Source of the DNA: a virus
Virus record (IMG/VR): IMGVR_UViG_3300027806_000035
Location: 22,447 to 86,446 of that record
DNA: 64,000 bases
Direction: 5' to 3' (one strand)
The notes beneath the pieces are model-generated. The model saw only the letters and a list, made by a program, of their open reading frames with translations, made no database searches and was not told where the DNA came from. Below are positions 57,429 to 63,999 of this stretch, piece after piece (positions within the stretch are counted from its first letter, which is position 1; the number at the start of each line of letters is the position of its first letter). A program made the position numbers and the translations under genes.

Positions 57429-57748
57429 TGCCATACGTCGCTCCACCCAGCATCCCTGGTGACTGGGATTTCGAGATCATCAAAGAACAGACGGAAATCG
57501 TCGAATGTCCGTGGAGTTGCATCCATGACTTTATCAGATGGGACCATGGGCGCACTTTTTGCACGGTCAGGATGTGGCCACTGGCGCAAAAGGGCGTGTT
57601 CCTACTAGAAAGAGAGCTAGTTGGTCATGGATTCGTGTTGCACGGAAGTCAACATCGAATTCTTCGCGTTATCACATTCATTCCAATGGTTGTTGAGACG
57701 CAAGCCGTAGCACTGTCCAGTGTTGTAGGCGAGGAGGAGCCTGAGTAA
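57428..57748 (+). CDS. Hypothetical protein
   Basis: The protein has 106 residues from ATG at 57428; a GTG one codon upstream is also possible. Pro/Trp-rich segments (PYVAPPSIPGDWDFEIIKEQ, CPWSCIHDFIRWDHG) and a beta-rich end (FVLHGSQHRILRVITFIPM) are visible. It overlaps the upstream stop by one base (TGATG). Confidence 0.6.
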   Translation: MPYVAPPSIPGDWDFEIIKEQTEIVECPWSCIHDFIRWDHGRTFCTVRMWPLAQKGVFLLERELVGHGFVLHGSQHRILRVITFIPMVVETQAVALSSVVGEEEPE

Positions 57749-58050
57749 TGAGCATCAGTGAACCCAAAAGAGCCATTCAAGACATGCCAGAACCGGAAAA
57801 TCCATCCATCAAGCTGAGCGCCACCGCAATCATGATGAAGATCCAGCAACAGCTGGAGCAGATGGGAGCGGACAACCCACCAGTTGCAATTTGGATCGGA
57901 TCGGAGGCGTATTACAGGATTCTGCAAGCGGCGATGGATGCCGAATGGCCGTTCAAGGCAGATTTTAACAATGAGAAAGCTTTGATCTTTGGCCATCGGT
58001 TCACTGTTTGCAACCAATACGGCGAGGATGCCATCACCTACTACCCATGA
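57748..58050 (+). CDS. Hypothetical protein
   Basis: The protein has 100 residues. The pattern of helix (LSATAIMMKIQQQLEQMG), then PPVAIWIGSEAYYRILQAAM and IFGHRFTVCNQYGED is one found in small phage proteins with a conserved 'IW(I/M)g...Y..l' helix and a final strand. It overlaps both neighbours. Confidence 0.6.
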   Translation: MSISEPKRAIQDMPEPENPSIKLSATAIMMKIQQQLEQMGADNPPVAIWIGSEAYYRILQAAMDAEWPFKADFNNEKALIFGHRFTVCNQYGEDAITYYP

Positions 58051-58142
58051 CAGCTGCAACCATCTTGTATATCACGATCTACGGCGTGATTCTGTATTTG
58101 TTTCTGAACATGATCCTTAGCGAGTGGCGGAATCGTGATTGA
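58047..58142 (+). CDS. 31-residue single-membrane-helix peptide
   Basis: The ORF starts ATG at 58047, overlapping the upstream stop by four bases. The product (TAATILYITIYGVILYLFLN then MILSEWRNRD) is one hydrophobic helix plus a short charged tail. It is too short for a domain but has the shape of a small membrane peptide. It overlaps the next gene by eight bases. Confidence 0.6.
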   Translation: MTAATILYITIYGVILYLFLNMILSEWRNRD

Positions 58143-58464
58143 CGCTTGTGAAGGCGAGGTGTTGGCGCAGATCATTGAAGATCTGAAGTTTTATGCCGAC
58201 ATGAAGCTGACAGTAAAGGCGATCCGGCTTGGCATGAGCGCTTGGGATGACCTGCGTAACAGCGATGTTCGGCTCGTCATCGAACCCGGCCATTTCGTTG
58301 CAGATTCGTACCCCAAGCTCTTCGGTATTCCGGTCATCGTACTTGATCGAGGAAATCCGTGGGCGCGGGGTTACACGTTTGCCGAAACCAATGCTTCGGT
58401 GTTCCAGCTTCCTGCTGCAAAAGTGCGGGATGACTTTACAAATCCAATGAACTTCACAAAATGA
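58135..58464 (+). CDS. Hypothetical protein
   Basis: The protein has 109 residues from GTG at 58135. The helix LAQIIEDLKFYADMKLTVKA, then IRLGMSAWDDLRNSDVRLVI and FGIPVIVLDRGNPWARGYTF give an alpha/beta pattern similar in organisation to the product of 57748. Both have a '(I/V)xxGxxAxxxL' helix before a final 'FG(I/H)xVxV' strand, so they may be distant duplicates. Confidence 0.6.
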   Translation: MIDACEGEVLAQIIEDLKFYADMKLTVKAIRLGMSAWDDLRNSDVRLVIEPGHFVADSYPKLFGIPVIVLDRGNPWARGYTFAETNASVFQLPAAKVRDDFTNPMNFTK

Positions 58465-58757
58465 GCGAAACATGGGTTGTGCGCGGTTGCTATGTTTACG
58501 CAATCGCCCAAACACAGCGCGAATGCCATGGTCACGGTGAATTCCCGGACGTACAGGCTATACGAAGGATCTACTCAAGACCGCCATGGGAGCCATACTT
58601 ACGGGAATATCCACCTTTGTTTTTGACAGAGAAAGAAGCGTGGGATTGGATCAAGAAGCAGAGTCACGCTTTTGATCTGGAACCAGTTAAATTGCGGCTG
58701 ATGCTGCCGGAGAAAATTTGGCGAAAACTTCACTCTGAGGGTGAGACTGAATCCTGA
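58461..58757 (+). CDS. Hypothetical protein, last gene of the plus-strand operon
   Basis: The protein has 98 residues. ETWVVRGCYVYAIAQTQREC is followed by a Trp/Tyr-rich section (YSRPPWEPYLREYPPLFLTE) and a helix-rich C terminus (EAWDWIKKQSHAFDLEPVKL). It overlaps the upstream gene by four bases. No family is recognised. Confidence 0.6.
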   Translation: MSETWVVRGCYVYAIAQTQRECHGHGEFPDVQAIRRIYSRPPWEPYLREYPPLFLTEKEAWDWIKKQSHAFDLEPVKLRLMLPEKIWRKLHSEGETES

Positions 58758-58919
58758 GGCCACTGGTTGACAAGGAGAAATCAGCGCGAATTACCGTCGG
58801 GCCTCCATCGGAGGGTTGTGTTGGGCTGGCAGCAACAGGGCTTACGTGGATCGCGCAACTGGTGGCCTCAGCTGCTCCCGGAATGCAGGGAAAAAAATTT
58901 GACGACTTCGCTCGGTAAA
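58754..58919 (+). CDS. Possible 55-codon coding segment without a normal start
   Basis: The frame from CTG at 58754 to the TAA at 58917-58919 has a protein-like composition (DKEKSARITVGPPSEGCVGL, then ATGLTWIAQLVASAAPGMQG and KKFDDFAR). No ATG, GTG or TTG lies near its beginning, and the frame is closed upstream by a TGA. It may be the remnant of a longer gene or may use a rare start. Weak support. Confidence 0.25.
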
Positions 58920-58979
58920 TTGCTTGATCTCGAACTCTGGGCGGAAACTTGTGGGCTGACAACCTTATGGGTTGAGTAA

Positions 58980-59260
58980 TTTGTAGGGATGGGTGGGGGA
59001 TGGGTGCAAAGCTATAGCAGCGATTACTTACAAGTCTGAGAATCCGTAAAGATAGGTGGGGATGTAGAAAAAAGGTGGTGGAAGGGGGTCTTGCAAGTTA
59101 GACAATCTGTAAGGATGAGTGGGGGATGTGGGAAAAGGGTAGTCGAGGGGGGAAATTTTTAGAAAAGTAATTGCTTTTGGGTGGAGAAATAGGGAAAAAA
59201 TTGCTAGAAGGGGGAGGCGCACCACCTCGCCCCTGGAACTACCCCACCCCACCCAACTTC
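58980..59260 (+). repeat. G-rich ~60-bp tandem degenerate repeats, no gene
   Basis: Two consecutive units of about 60 bases match at roughly two thirds of positions. Each carries a CAAGT/GACAATC-like head, a TCTGTAAGGAT-like core, then GTGGGG(G)ATG and a G-rich purine tail. A partial third unit precedes them at about 58982-59007. No open frame here is convincing. They may be protein-binding sites. Confidence 0.55.
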
Positions 59261-59540
59261 CTGCCGACTTTCTATAGATTAGTCCGGCCGATAGCTTAAC
59301 ACTACCGGCCGGAAACTAGCATTATCTCCCGTAAACCTTAAGGCGGCACTCTGTAACGCTATTCTTGGTCTGACATTCTGACACCAGCGAGGCATCCTGC
59401 CGCGCAAGTTCAGAAACTAGACAGAATGTAAGATAGGTGGAGGCCACGATAATCAAAAGCCTGTTCATTGATTGAAACTAGGATGATAGCAGGAAGGACA
59501 GGCCAACCCTAAAGGCTAGCCTGTCCGGTAGAGTTAGGTG
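59261..59540. other. Non-coding stretch with a further repeat copy
   Basis: No gene is seen. A third, diverged unit of the G-rich repeat lies at about 59407-59442 (a GACAGAATGTAAGAT-like core and GGTGGAGG tail). A hairpin lies at 59496-59526. Confidence 0.5.
59496..59526 (-). terminator. Hairpin after the gene at 59541, possible terminator
   Basis: Perfect 8-bp arms GGACAGGC/GCCTGTCC close a 15-base loop. Minus-strand transcripts then read TTCCTGC, which is only weakly T-rich. Confidence 0.4.
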
Positions 59541-60167
59541 TCAGGTCTCAGGCTGAACCTTAGGATCCTCGGTCGTCAGCCTCACCATACCGTCAGTACT
59601 GACAGTAACGTAACGGCCCGAAAGGTTAGCCATAACCGTCAGAAGCCTGCTCAGGCTTTGCCAGGATTCCACCTTCCTGTAGACAGTGTGGTTAAGGTCT
59701 AGGATTGTCAGAATCCACTCGAGCGAGAGGGGATCCCCTGCTGACAGATTTGCGGGCAGTTGCACGCCATTGTAGGTTCCGTTAATCACGTCGGTCAGGA
59801 TCTGGGCGGAGATAACGGCACGCTTGGAGCTGCGGCGAATAGGGTTCTGGAGAGCCGATGCCTTGGCGGGTCTGCCGTGGGGGAGCTTCCGCGTTGCAAG
59901 GGCGAACGGTGGTTCCATGGCGCGGGCTGCTTCCCTGACCGCCTCTGGCCAGGTGATGGCACCATCACCAGAGCTGCCGCGCTGCCCCCTGACGGGCTCT
60001 CGCAGACTGGCGGGCACAGCGGCACCCATACCACGGAGGATCTCCAGCATTGCCGACTCGCGCCGCGCGGGCTTCTGCTCTGCGATGGGAGTCGCTCCAG
60101 CTTCTGGCGCGGCAGGCTTAATGATCTTGACGGCGCCATTGCGGCGGGACTGAGATGAGGATTGCAT
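59541..60167 (-). CDS. Hypothetical protein near the replication region
   Basis: The protein has 208 residues from ATG at 60167; a longer frame to 60233 runs through the long dyad at 60198-60245 and is rejected. A disordered basic N terminus (SSSQSRRNGAVKIIKPAAPE) is followed by RRESAMLEILRGMGAAVPAS and a helical C-terminal part (LSLEWILTILDLNHTVYRKV, SLSRLLTVMANLSGRYV). The family is not recognised. Its location next to the repeat region suggests a replication or partition role, but this is inference. Confidence 0.5.
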   Translation of the reverse strand: MQSSSQSRRNGAVKIIKPAAPEAGATPIAEQKPARRESAMLEILRGMGAAVPASLREPVRGQRGSSGDGAITWPEAVREAARAMEPPFALATRKLPHGRPAKASALQNPIRRSSKRAVISAQILTDVINGTYNGVQLPANLSAGDPLSLEWILTILDLNHTVYRKVESWQSLSRLLTVMANLSGRYVTVSTDGMVRLTTEDPKVQPET

Positions 60168-60197
60168 GGTGTTAGTTGGGAGGGGTGATAGGGGGGA

Positions 60198-60245
60198 GAT
60201 TCCCCTAGGGTGCCAGACTTTAAGGACTGGCACAGTAGGGGAATC
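60198..60245 (-). other. Long dyad (19-bp arms with two mismatched positions)
   Basis: The outer arms GATTCCCCTA/TAGGGGAATC (10 bp, perfect) and the inner arms GTGCCAG/CTGGCAC (7 bp, perfect) enclose a 10-base loop, with a 2-base mismatch between the two stems. It lies between two minus-strand genes. No T-run follows, so a terminator function alone does not explain it. Confidence 0.75.
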
Positions 60246-60250
60246 TATGA

Positions 60251-60529
60251 TTAGCGGTTGCGCGTTTTAATCAAGTAACCGTCAGAATCAAGGCCATAGA
60301 CTTTTCGACTCTCGCCAGTTAGCAGGCTAACGGCGTCCCGCGCCTCGTGCAAAAAGCGAAAAGCGCCATTAACGGTCAACCATCCGACAATCCTAGTGTC
60401 GCCGAACGTATCTGTACGGCAGACTGCGGCACCATCGTTTGCCGCCTCCCATAGGCCTACGGCGAGGGGAGCAGTCCGACTCTCAGCGCAGGGGCCGTCA
60501 ACTGGTGAGATAAAGGGGAATCCTTCCAT
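60251..60529 (-). CDS. Small hypothetical protein
   Basis: The protein has 92 residues from ATG at 60529; a longer frame to 60655 is low complexity. It starts MEGFPFISPVDGPCAESRTA and has a beta-rich middle (TRIVGWLTVNGAFRFLHEAR) and an LLTGESRKVYGLDSDGYLIK end. The family is not recognised. It is the first gene on the minus strand left of the repeat region. Confidence 0.5.
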   Translation of the reverse strand: MEGFPFISPVDGPCAESRTAPLAVGLWEAANDGAAVCRTDTFGDTRIVGWLTVNGAFRFLHEARDAVSLLTGESRKVYGLDSDGYLIKTRNR

Positions 60530-61437
60530 GGGGAACCTAGGGCTCTGGTTTGCGTGAAACCGGCGGTGAGAGAGACCTACGGCCCCGCCCCCCCGGTTCC
60601 CATATTGTACGGCATGGTGTCCCGGTTTGCAAGCGATCGGCCGGACGGATCCCACAAGCTACCAAACCGCCGATAGCCCATAAAGTTAGCTAGTGGCACA
60701 AAATAGCCCGCTAACTCACTCTATAGGCTGCGGAACCGTCAAAAATGCTCGCTGTAGCTTGTGACCGCGACAGTCTGCCGTACGTTCAGCGCAGATCAGG
60801 ATGCGGCTCAAACAAAAACTAACACGAATCGCACCATACAGTTACGCTAACCTAACCGCCGTTACAGTTACGCTCGAAGCTAACAGCAAGCTCAGCACAC
60901 CTTGCAGTTGAGCTAACGTCTCGCCGTTACAGTCTCGCCAGGACTGTTAGCCTGTCAGGCAGGTAGGCTCTCACGCTTTACAGTCACGCTCCGCTGCTAG
61001 TCTCACCAGGATTGTAAGGTTACGCCTACCGTAGTTTCCGCACCATACAGTTACGGCACCTTCTACAGTCTGGCAGGTTAGCTTGTGACGCTAGCAGGTA
61101 AGATCGGCCAGAGTTAGCTTAGTTGTAAGGTTAGCTAGTCTGGCAGGTTAGTTACGCTCATTCAGGTAAGTTTCGCCCGGATAGTGAACACAACAGATAC
61201 GCTAGGCTAGTGTATAGGTTAGCTTGCGCAAGTTACAGTTACAGATACTAGCCACAAGTTACAGTTACAGTAGCGCCAAGATTAACGTTCTGTCAGGTTA
61301 GGCTAGCGCCGGTCAAGTTAGGCTAGGCTCCGATCAAGCCAGTAGCCGATCAACCCAGCCAGCCTGTCAGATAGGTTAGGCTTCAGGTTAGCTAGTGGCC
61401 GCGGCGTTAAGTTAGCTGGCGCGATAGGTTCCGCCAG
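60530..61437. repeat. Non-coding region with two interspersed short-repeat families
   Basis: No convincing gene is present. One family has the core TACAGTTACGC or close variants (for example 60837-60847, 60863-60873, 60928-60938, 60979-60989, 61046-61056, 61064-61074). Another family is GGTTAGCT and close variants (for example 61077-61082 and 61130-61136). They are irregularly spaced and mostly read in one direction. They look like binding sites or multiply duplicated short elements in a replication or regulatory region. Confidence 0.6.
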
Positions 61438-61740
61438 GGAATGCAACTTAGCGGCGCAGCAAGCTAGCAATGAATGCAGTTGACAGGGGCGAATGCAACT
61501 CAGTGGTGAATGCAAGTTAGTAGTGAATGCAACTTGCGGGTGAATGCAAGTTAGACATGAATGGCATTTAGCAAGGGTGAATGGCATTTATACATGAATG
61601 GCAAGCTAGCAGTGAATGCAACTTTACGCATGAATGGCAAATTGACATGAATGGCATTTAGCAACGTGAATGGCAAGTTAGTGTGAATGGCCTCCAAGCG
61701 TGTGAATGGCGAAACCGATCAACAAGGGGAGTGAATGTTA
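61438..61740 (+). repeat. Iteron array: 16 copies of a TGAATGGCA-type unit
   Basis: Units begin at 61438, 61471, 61490, 61507, 61524, 61541, 61558, 61578, 61595, 61613, 61631, 61648, 61667, 61684, 61703 and 61732. Each starts (T)GAATG and usually continues GCAAnTTA or GCATTTA. Most spacings are 17-20 bp, close to two helical turns, so bound proteins would lie on one face. The array ends at the stop of the adjacent winged-helix gene, and weaker units continue inside it (about 61811 and 61829). Confidence 0.85.
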
Positions 61741-62088
61741 CTTTCCTTGCTCGCCAGCTTCAATCCAGAGCCTGTACTTAAATGTTCGACGTTGAGGTGA
61801 TGGAGTAACAGTGAATGTTGGATCAACCATGAATCCAACCATGTCCTTGTACTTTACTTTGCGAATGTAATTTAACTTGCGCAGCTTAGCAAGTGAGCGA
61901 TAGGTAGCCTTGAAATGAAAGCCAAGATTCTCAGATAGTTGCGCTGGCGTCAAGCCAATGATGATGCGAGAGTTGGACAGGATTACAAGGTAGAGAAGAA
62001 TGGTAAGGTCATTACCAGCAATGCCAAGTAGTTTACGGTTGCAGATAATTGATTGCATACGCTGTTCAGGACGCTGAGGTTTGTTCAT
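61738..62088 (-). CDS. Winged-helix protein, possible replication initiator
   Basis: The protein has 116 residues. LTILLYLVILSNSRIIIGLT, then PAQLSENLGFHFKATYRSLA and KLRKLNYIRKVKYKDMVGFM form helix, HTH and wing, similar to RepL-type plasmid initiators and other wHTH regulators. The N terminus (NKPQRPEQRMQSIICNRKLL) is basic. It lies on the minus strand with its 3' end touching the iteron array. Binding to the iterons is inferred from this arrangement. The protein is short compared with many Rep proteins. Confidence 0.65.
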   Translation of the reverse strand: MNKPQRPEQRMQSIICNRKLLGIAGNDLTILLYLVILSNSRIIIGLTPAQLSENLGFHFKATYRSLAKLRKLNYIRKVKYKDMVGFMVDPTFTVTPSPQRRTFKYRLWIEAGEQGK

Positions 62089-62382
62089 TTTACAGCCTTC
62101 AGCCAGCTTGGCAGGGAGGGAACGTTTTGTAGAAAACAGCGTACCATAGAACCCAGTCAGGGACTGGCCCGGTCATTCCACTTTGTAGAATATCTGAGTT
62201 TGAGATCCCTTGCGCCGCAGTCGATCTGAGGTCGTGCTTTTATACCAGTTAGATGGGTAAGGAACAGGGGGGTCTGGCAGGTAGGCGGTCAGGTAGGCAG
62301 GGGGGTCGCGAAGTACAGGTACTCAGCTGGACGTGCCGTTAATGAGTACCTGTAAGTTTGCTGACGTGCAGACAAAAGTTAC
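62089..62382. other. Non-coding spacer with dyads
   Basis: No gene is seen. It holds a small dyad (CCAGTC/GACTGG near 62151) and the large dyad at 62315-62353. Repeated AGGTAGGC units lie near 62278-62298. Confidence 0.5.
62315..62353. promoter_or_regulatory. Perfect 11-bp dyad with 17-base spacer
   Basis: The arms ACAGGTACTCA and TGAGTACCTGT flank a 17-base spacer. It lies 30 bases past the stop of the small-terminase-like gene, without a T-run. The TGAGTACC core also occurs in the hairpin before terL. It may be a protein operator or a DNA-packaging site. Confidence 0.6.
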
Positions 62383-63153
62383 TTAGTCAACTTCAGACTC
62401 TTCGATTGCTGCAAGTAACTGGTCTACACCAAGTGCATTACTTTGTAGATTCTTTCCTACTTCAGCCAACTTGGATGCTGCATTTAACATTGAGGGAAGA
62501 TCACGTACATCGAGATCCTGTTCACTATCCAGCAATTTAGTCAACTTGCGATCTGCCAGGTATGCGATACGTGCTGCATTTAGGCTAAGTTGATGGCCAA
62601 TCTGTTCCTGCTGCTCACGGTATGCTTCCAGTCTGTTAAGATGCTTCTGATGACGAGCATCCTGTACTTCATTTAACTTTTTGCTGAGTTGGTACCTATC
62701 AAAATCCCCCACCCTAACCAACCAGTTATTGCGTTTAGCTACTTGTTGTAGTTTAGAAATGCTGAAATTGGTAATCTGGGATACATATTGTAGTGAACGT
62801 CCCCCACCCAACCTACAATAACAGGAGAACAATTCAAATTCTTTATCAGACTCAGAAGGTGCAAGGACACTATTTTTCAACCAAGTAGCATTACGGTTAG
62901 TGGTAGTGGAGGTAGTGAGGCTAGTGTTTTCCGAGAGGTTGTTACTTTGTTGGGGGGTGTTATTTGCTACATTAAGAGTATCAGTATTGACGGTAGAGGG
63001 AGCTAGATGTTCAGTTTCTGTAAGCTCCTCACTATTTAATTCCTGTTCATCTACAAGTTCACCGAACTCATTGGTTGTTAAGTTAATAGCATCATTTTCG
63101 ATTTCTTCTGCATTTTGGAGTAGTTCCTCGAAATTAAAGTCAGAAGGTTCCAC
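62383..63153 (-). CDS. Putative small terminase subunit
   Basis: The protein has 256 residues from GTG at 63153. The N-terminal 90 residues are acidic and Asn/Thr-rich (disordered). The domain from about 100 matches terminase small-subunit proteins: FELFSCYCRLGGGRSLQYVS, then LQQVAKRNNWLVRVGDFDRY and a long helix to a C-terminal tail (LSMLNAASKLAEVGKNLQSN-like). The 'RSL..va...W..R...yD' order is the HTH of this family. It lies about 15 kb from terL. A sigma-70 promoter is just upstream. Confidence 0.6.
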   Translation of the reverse strand: MEPSDFNFEELLQNAEEIENDAINLTTNEFGELVDEQELNSEELTETEHLAPSTVNTDTLNVANNTPQQSNNLSENTSLTTSTTTNRNATWLKNSVLAPSESDKEFELFSCYCRLGGGRSLQYVSQITNFSISKLQQVAKRNNWLVRVGDFDRYQLSKKLNEVQDARHQKHLNRLEAYREQQEQIGHQLSLNAARIAYLADRKLTKLLDSEQDLDVRDLPSMLNAASKLAEVGKNLQSNALGVDQLLAAIEESEVD

Positions 63154-63176
63154 GGTTAGTGTTCGGGTGCTTACGT

Positions 63177-63206
63177 ATTCTACGGCGGGAATCTGACAGC
63201 TGTCAA
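63177..63206 (-). promoter_or_regulatory. Sigma-70 promoter with overlapping palindrome
   Basis: On the minus strand TTGACA (63201-63206), an 18-bp spacer and TAGAAT (63177-63182) form a near-consensus promoter for the gene at 62383. The 10-bp palindrome GACAGCTGTC (63195-63204) overlaps the -35 box and could be an operator. Confidence 0.7.
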
Positions 63207-63214
63207 TAGCTACT

Positions 63215-63247
63215 AAAAAACCCGGCGCAGCGGTTAAGCTGGCCGGG
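63215..63247 (-). terminator. Rho-independent terminator of the right-end operon
   Basis: The arms CCCGGC/GCCGGG with an inner CAGC/GCTG stem and one bulged base are followed by T6 in the minus-strand transcript. It lies between the gene at 63277 and the promoter of 62383. Confidence 0.85.
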
Positions 63248-63276
63248 TTCTGTAAGCTGATTAAATCTATAGGTTG

Positions 63277-63468
63277 CTACGCTTGCTGATCTACCAAGCC
63301 CTGTGGCTTCATTGAATCACTTATCACATCAACAATAGCATGTGGATACTTATCAGTGTGTTCATCTACCAAGCTATCGGCTTCCTCATACGTTAAGTCA
63401 GTGGCGAGTATCTGCCAGCTTCCTTCATCATCAAGCACAACAACTTTCCACTTCGTTGAGTCAGGCAT
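63277..63468 (-). CDS. Small hypothetical protein
   Basis: The protein has 63 residues. AAGGAGG lies 7 bases before the ATG at 63468, which decides the start; an ATG at 63474 would leave no spacing. The sequence (STKWKVVVLDDEGSWQILAT, then YEEADSLVDEHTDKYPHAIV) has strand-helix-strand form like small regulatory proteins. It shares one base with the gene upstream. Confidence 0.7.
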   Translation of the reverse strand: MPDSTKWKVVVLDDEGSWQILATDLTYEEADSLVDEHTDKYPHAIVDVISDSMKPQGLVDQQA

Positions 63469-63641
63469 CACCATACCTCCTTGTAGCGTTTACGTTTGTG
63501 CGGGAAACTTTTAATAGGCACCACTTTGTAGCAGATACCCTTGCCAGGTATGTAAGCCGTGACCAACTTACGGTTCCTGGATAGTCGATCTTCGATAGAC
63601 TGAAGATCATCAAGTTTAGTAACGGGTCGCCAACCTGTCAT
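63468..63641 (-). CDS. 57-residue basic hypothetical protein
   Basis: The ORF starts MTGWRPVTKLDDLQSIEDRL and ends KSFPHKRKRYKEVW. It overlaps both neighbours (ATGA upstream, TGATG downstream). The Lys/Arg-rich end may contact nucleic acid. No family is recognised. Confidence 0.7.
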   Translation of the reverse strand: MTGWRPVTKLDDLQSIEDRLSRNRKLVTAYIPGKGICYKVVPIKSFPHKRKRYKEVW

Positions 63642-63880
63642 TCGACCTCCGTAAAGAATCTCTTGCCATTCAGCGTTTTACCGTGACCAGATAGATCGGA
63701 GTCACCATCACGCCAAGTCAAACCGATGTACCAGTCGGTTAGCTTGCAATGGATCAGGTACTGGCCAATACAATCTCTGATGACAACATAAGCCAGTGAG
63801 TCAACGTAAACCACTTTTCCCTTGTCAACTGTCTGACGAATCAGGTCAGCATTGTTGGCCAGATCAACATAAGTCTTCAT
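63638..63880 (-). CDS. Small hypothetical protein
   Basis: The protein has 80 residues. MKTYVDLANNADLIRQTVDK, then KVVYVDSLAYVVIRDCIGQY and a DWYIGLTWRDGDSDLSGHGK end suggest an alpha/beta protein. It overlaps both neighbours by ATGA. No family is recognised. Confidence 0.7.
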   Translation of the reverse strand: MKTYVDLANNADLIRQTVDKGKVVYVDSLAYVVIRDCIGQYLIHCKLTDWYIGLTWRDGDSDLSGHGKTLNGKRFFTEVE

Positions 63881-63999
63881 CGTGAGAACTCCCGCAGATC
63901 ACTTTTTAGCTGACTTACCTGAGCCTCAAACACAAGCAGTTCAGCGCGTTTGCTTGCAATCTCCTCAACGGTATAGTCACTGCGCCGTTCAGTGATCGG
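63877..63999 (-). CDS. C-terminal end of a gene that runs off the window
   Basis: A 41-codon open stretch ends with TGA at 63877-63879, overlapping the next ATG. The visible product is helical (RRSDYTVEEIASKRAELLVF and EAQVSQLKSDLREFSR), probably a coiled coil. The 5' part is outside the window. Confidence 0.6.
   Translation of the reverse strand, partial: PITERRSDYTVEEIASKRAELLVFEAQVSQLKSDLREFSR

Noticed and set aside
59028-59252. Minus-strand frame across the G-rich repeats
   Set aside because: The product is low complexity (Pro/Phe/Leu from the C-rich strand) and the DNA is better explained as repeats.
61318-61587. Minus-strand frame across the short-repeat region
   Set aside because: The apparent protein repeats simply reflect the DNA iterons, and the frame does not continue through the array.
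61438-61740. Repeat array considered as a CRISPR
   Set aside because: The units are only about 12 conserved bases at 17-20 bp spacing, too short for CRISPR repeats and spacers, and no cas genes are nearby. The iteron explanation fits better.
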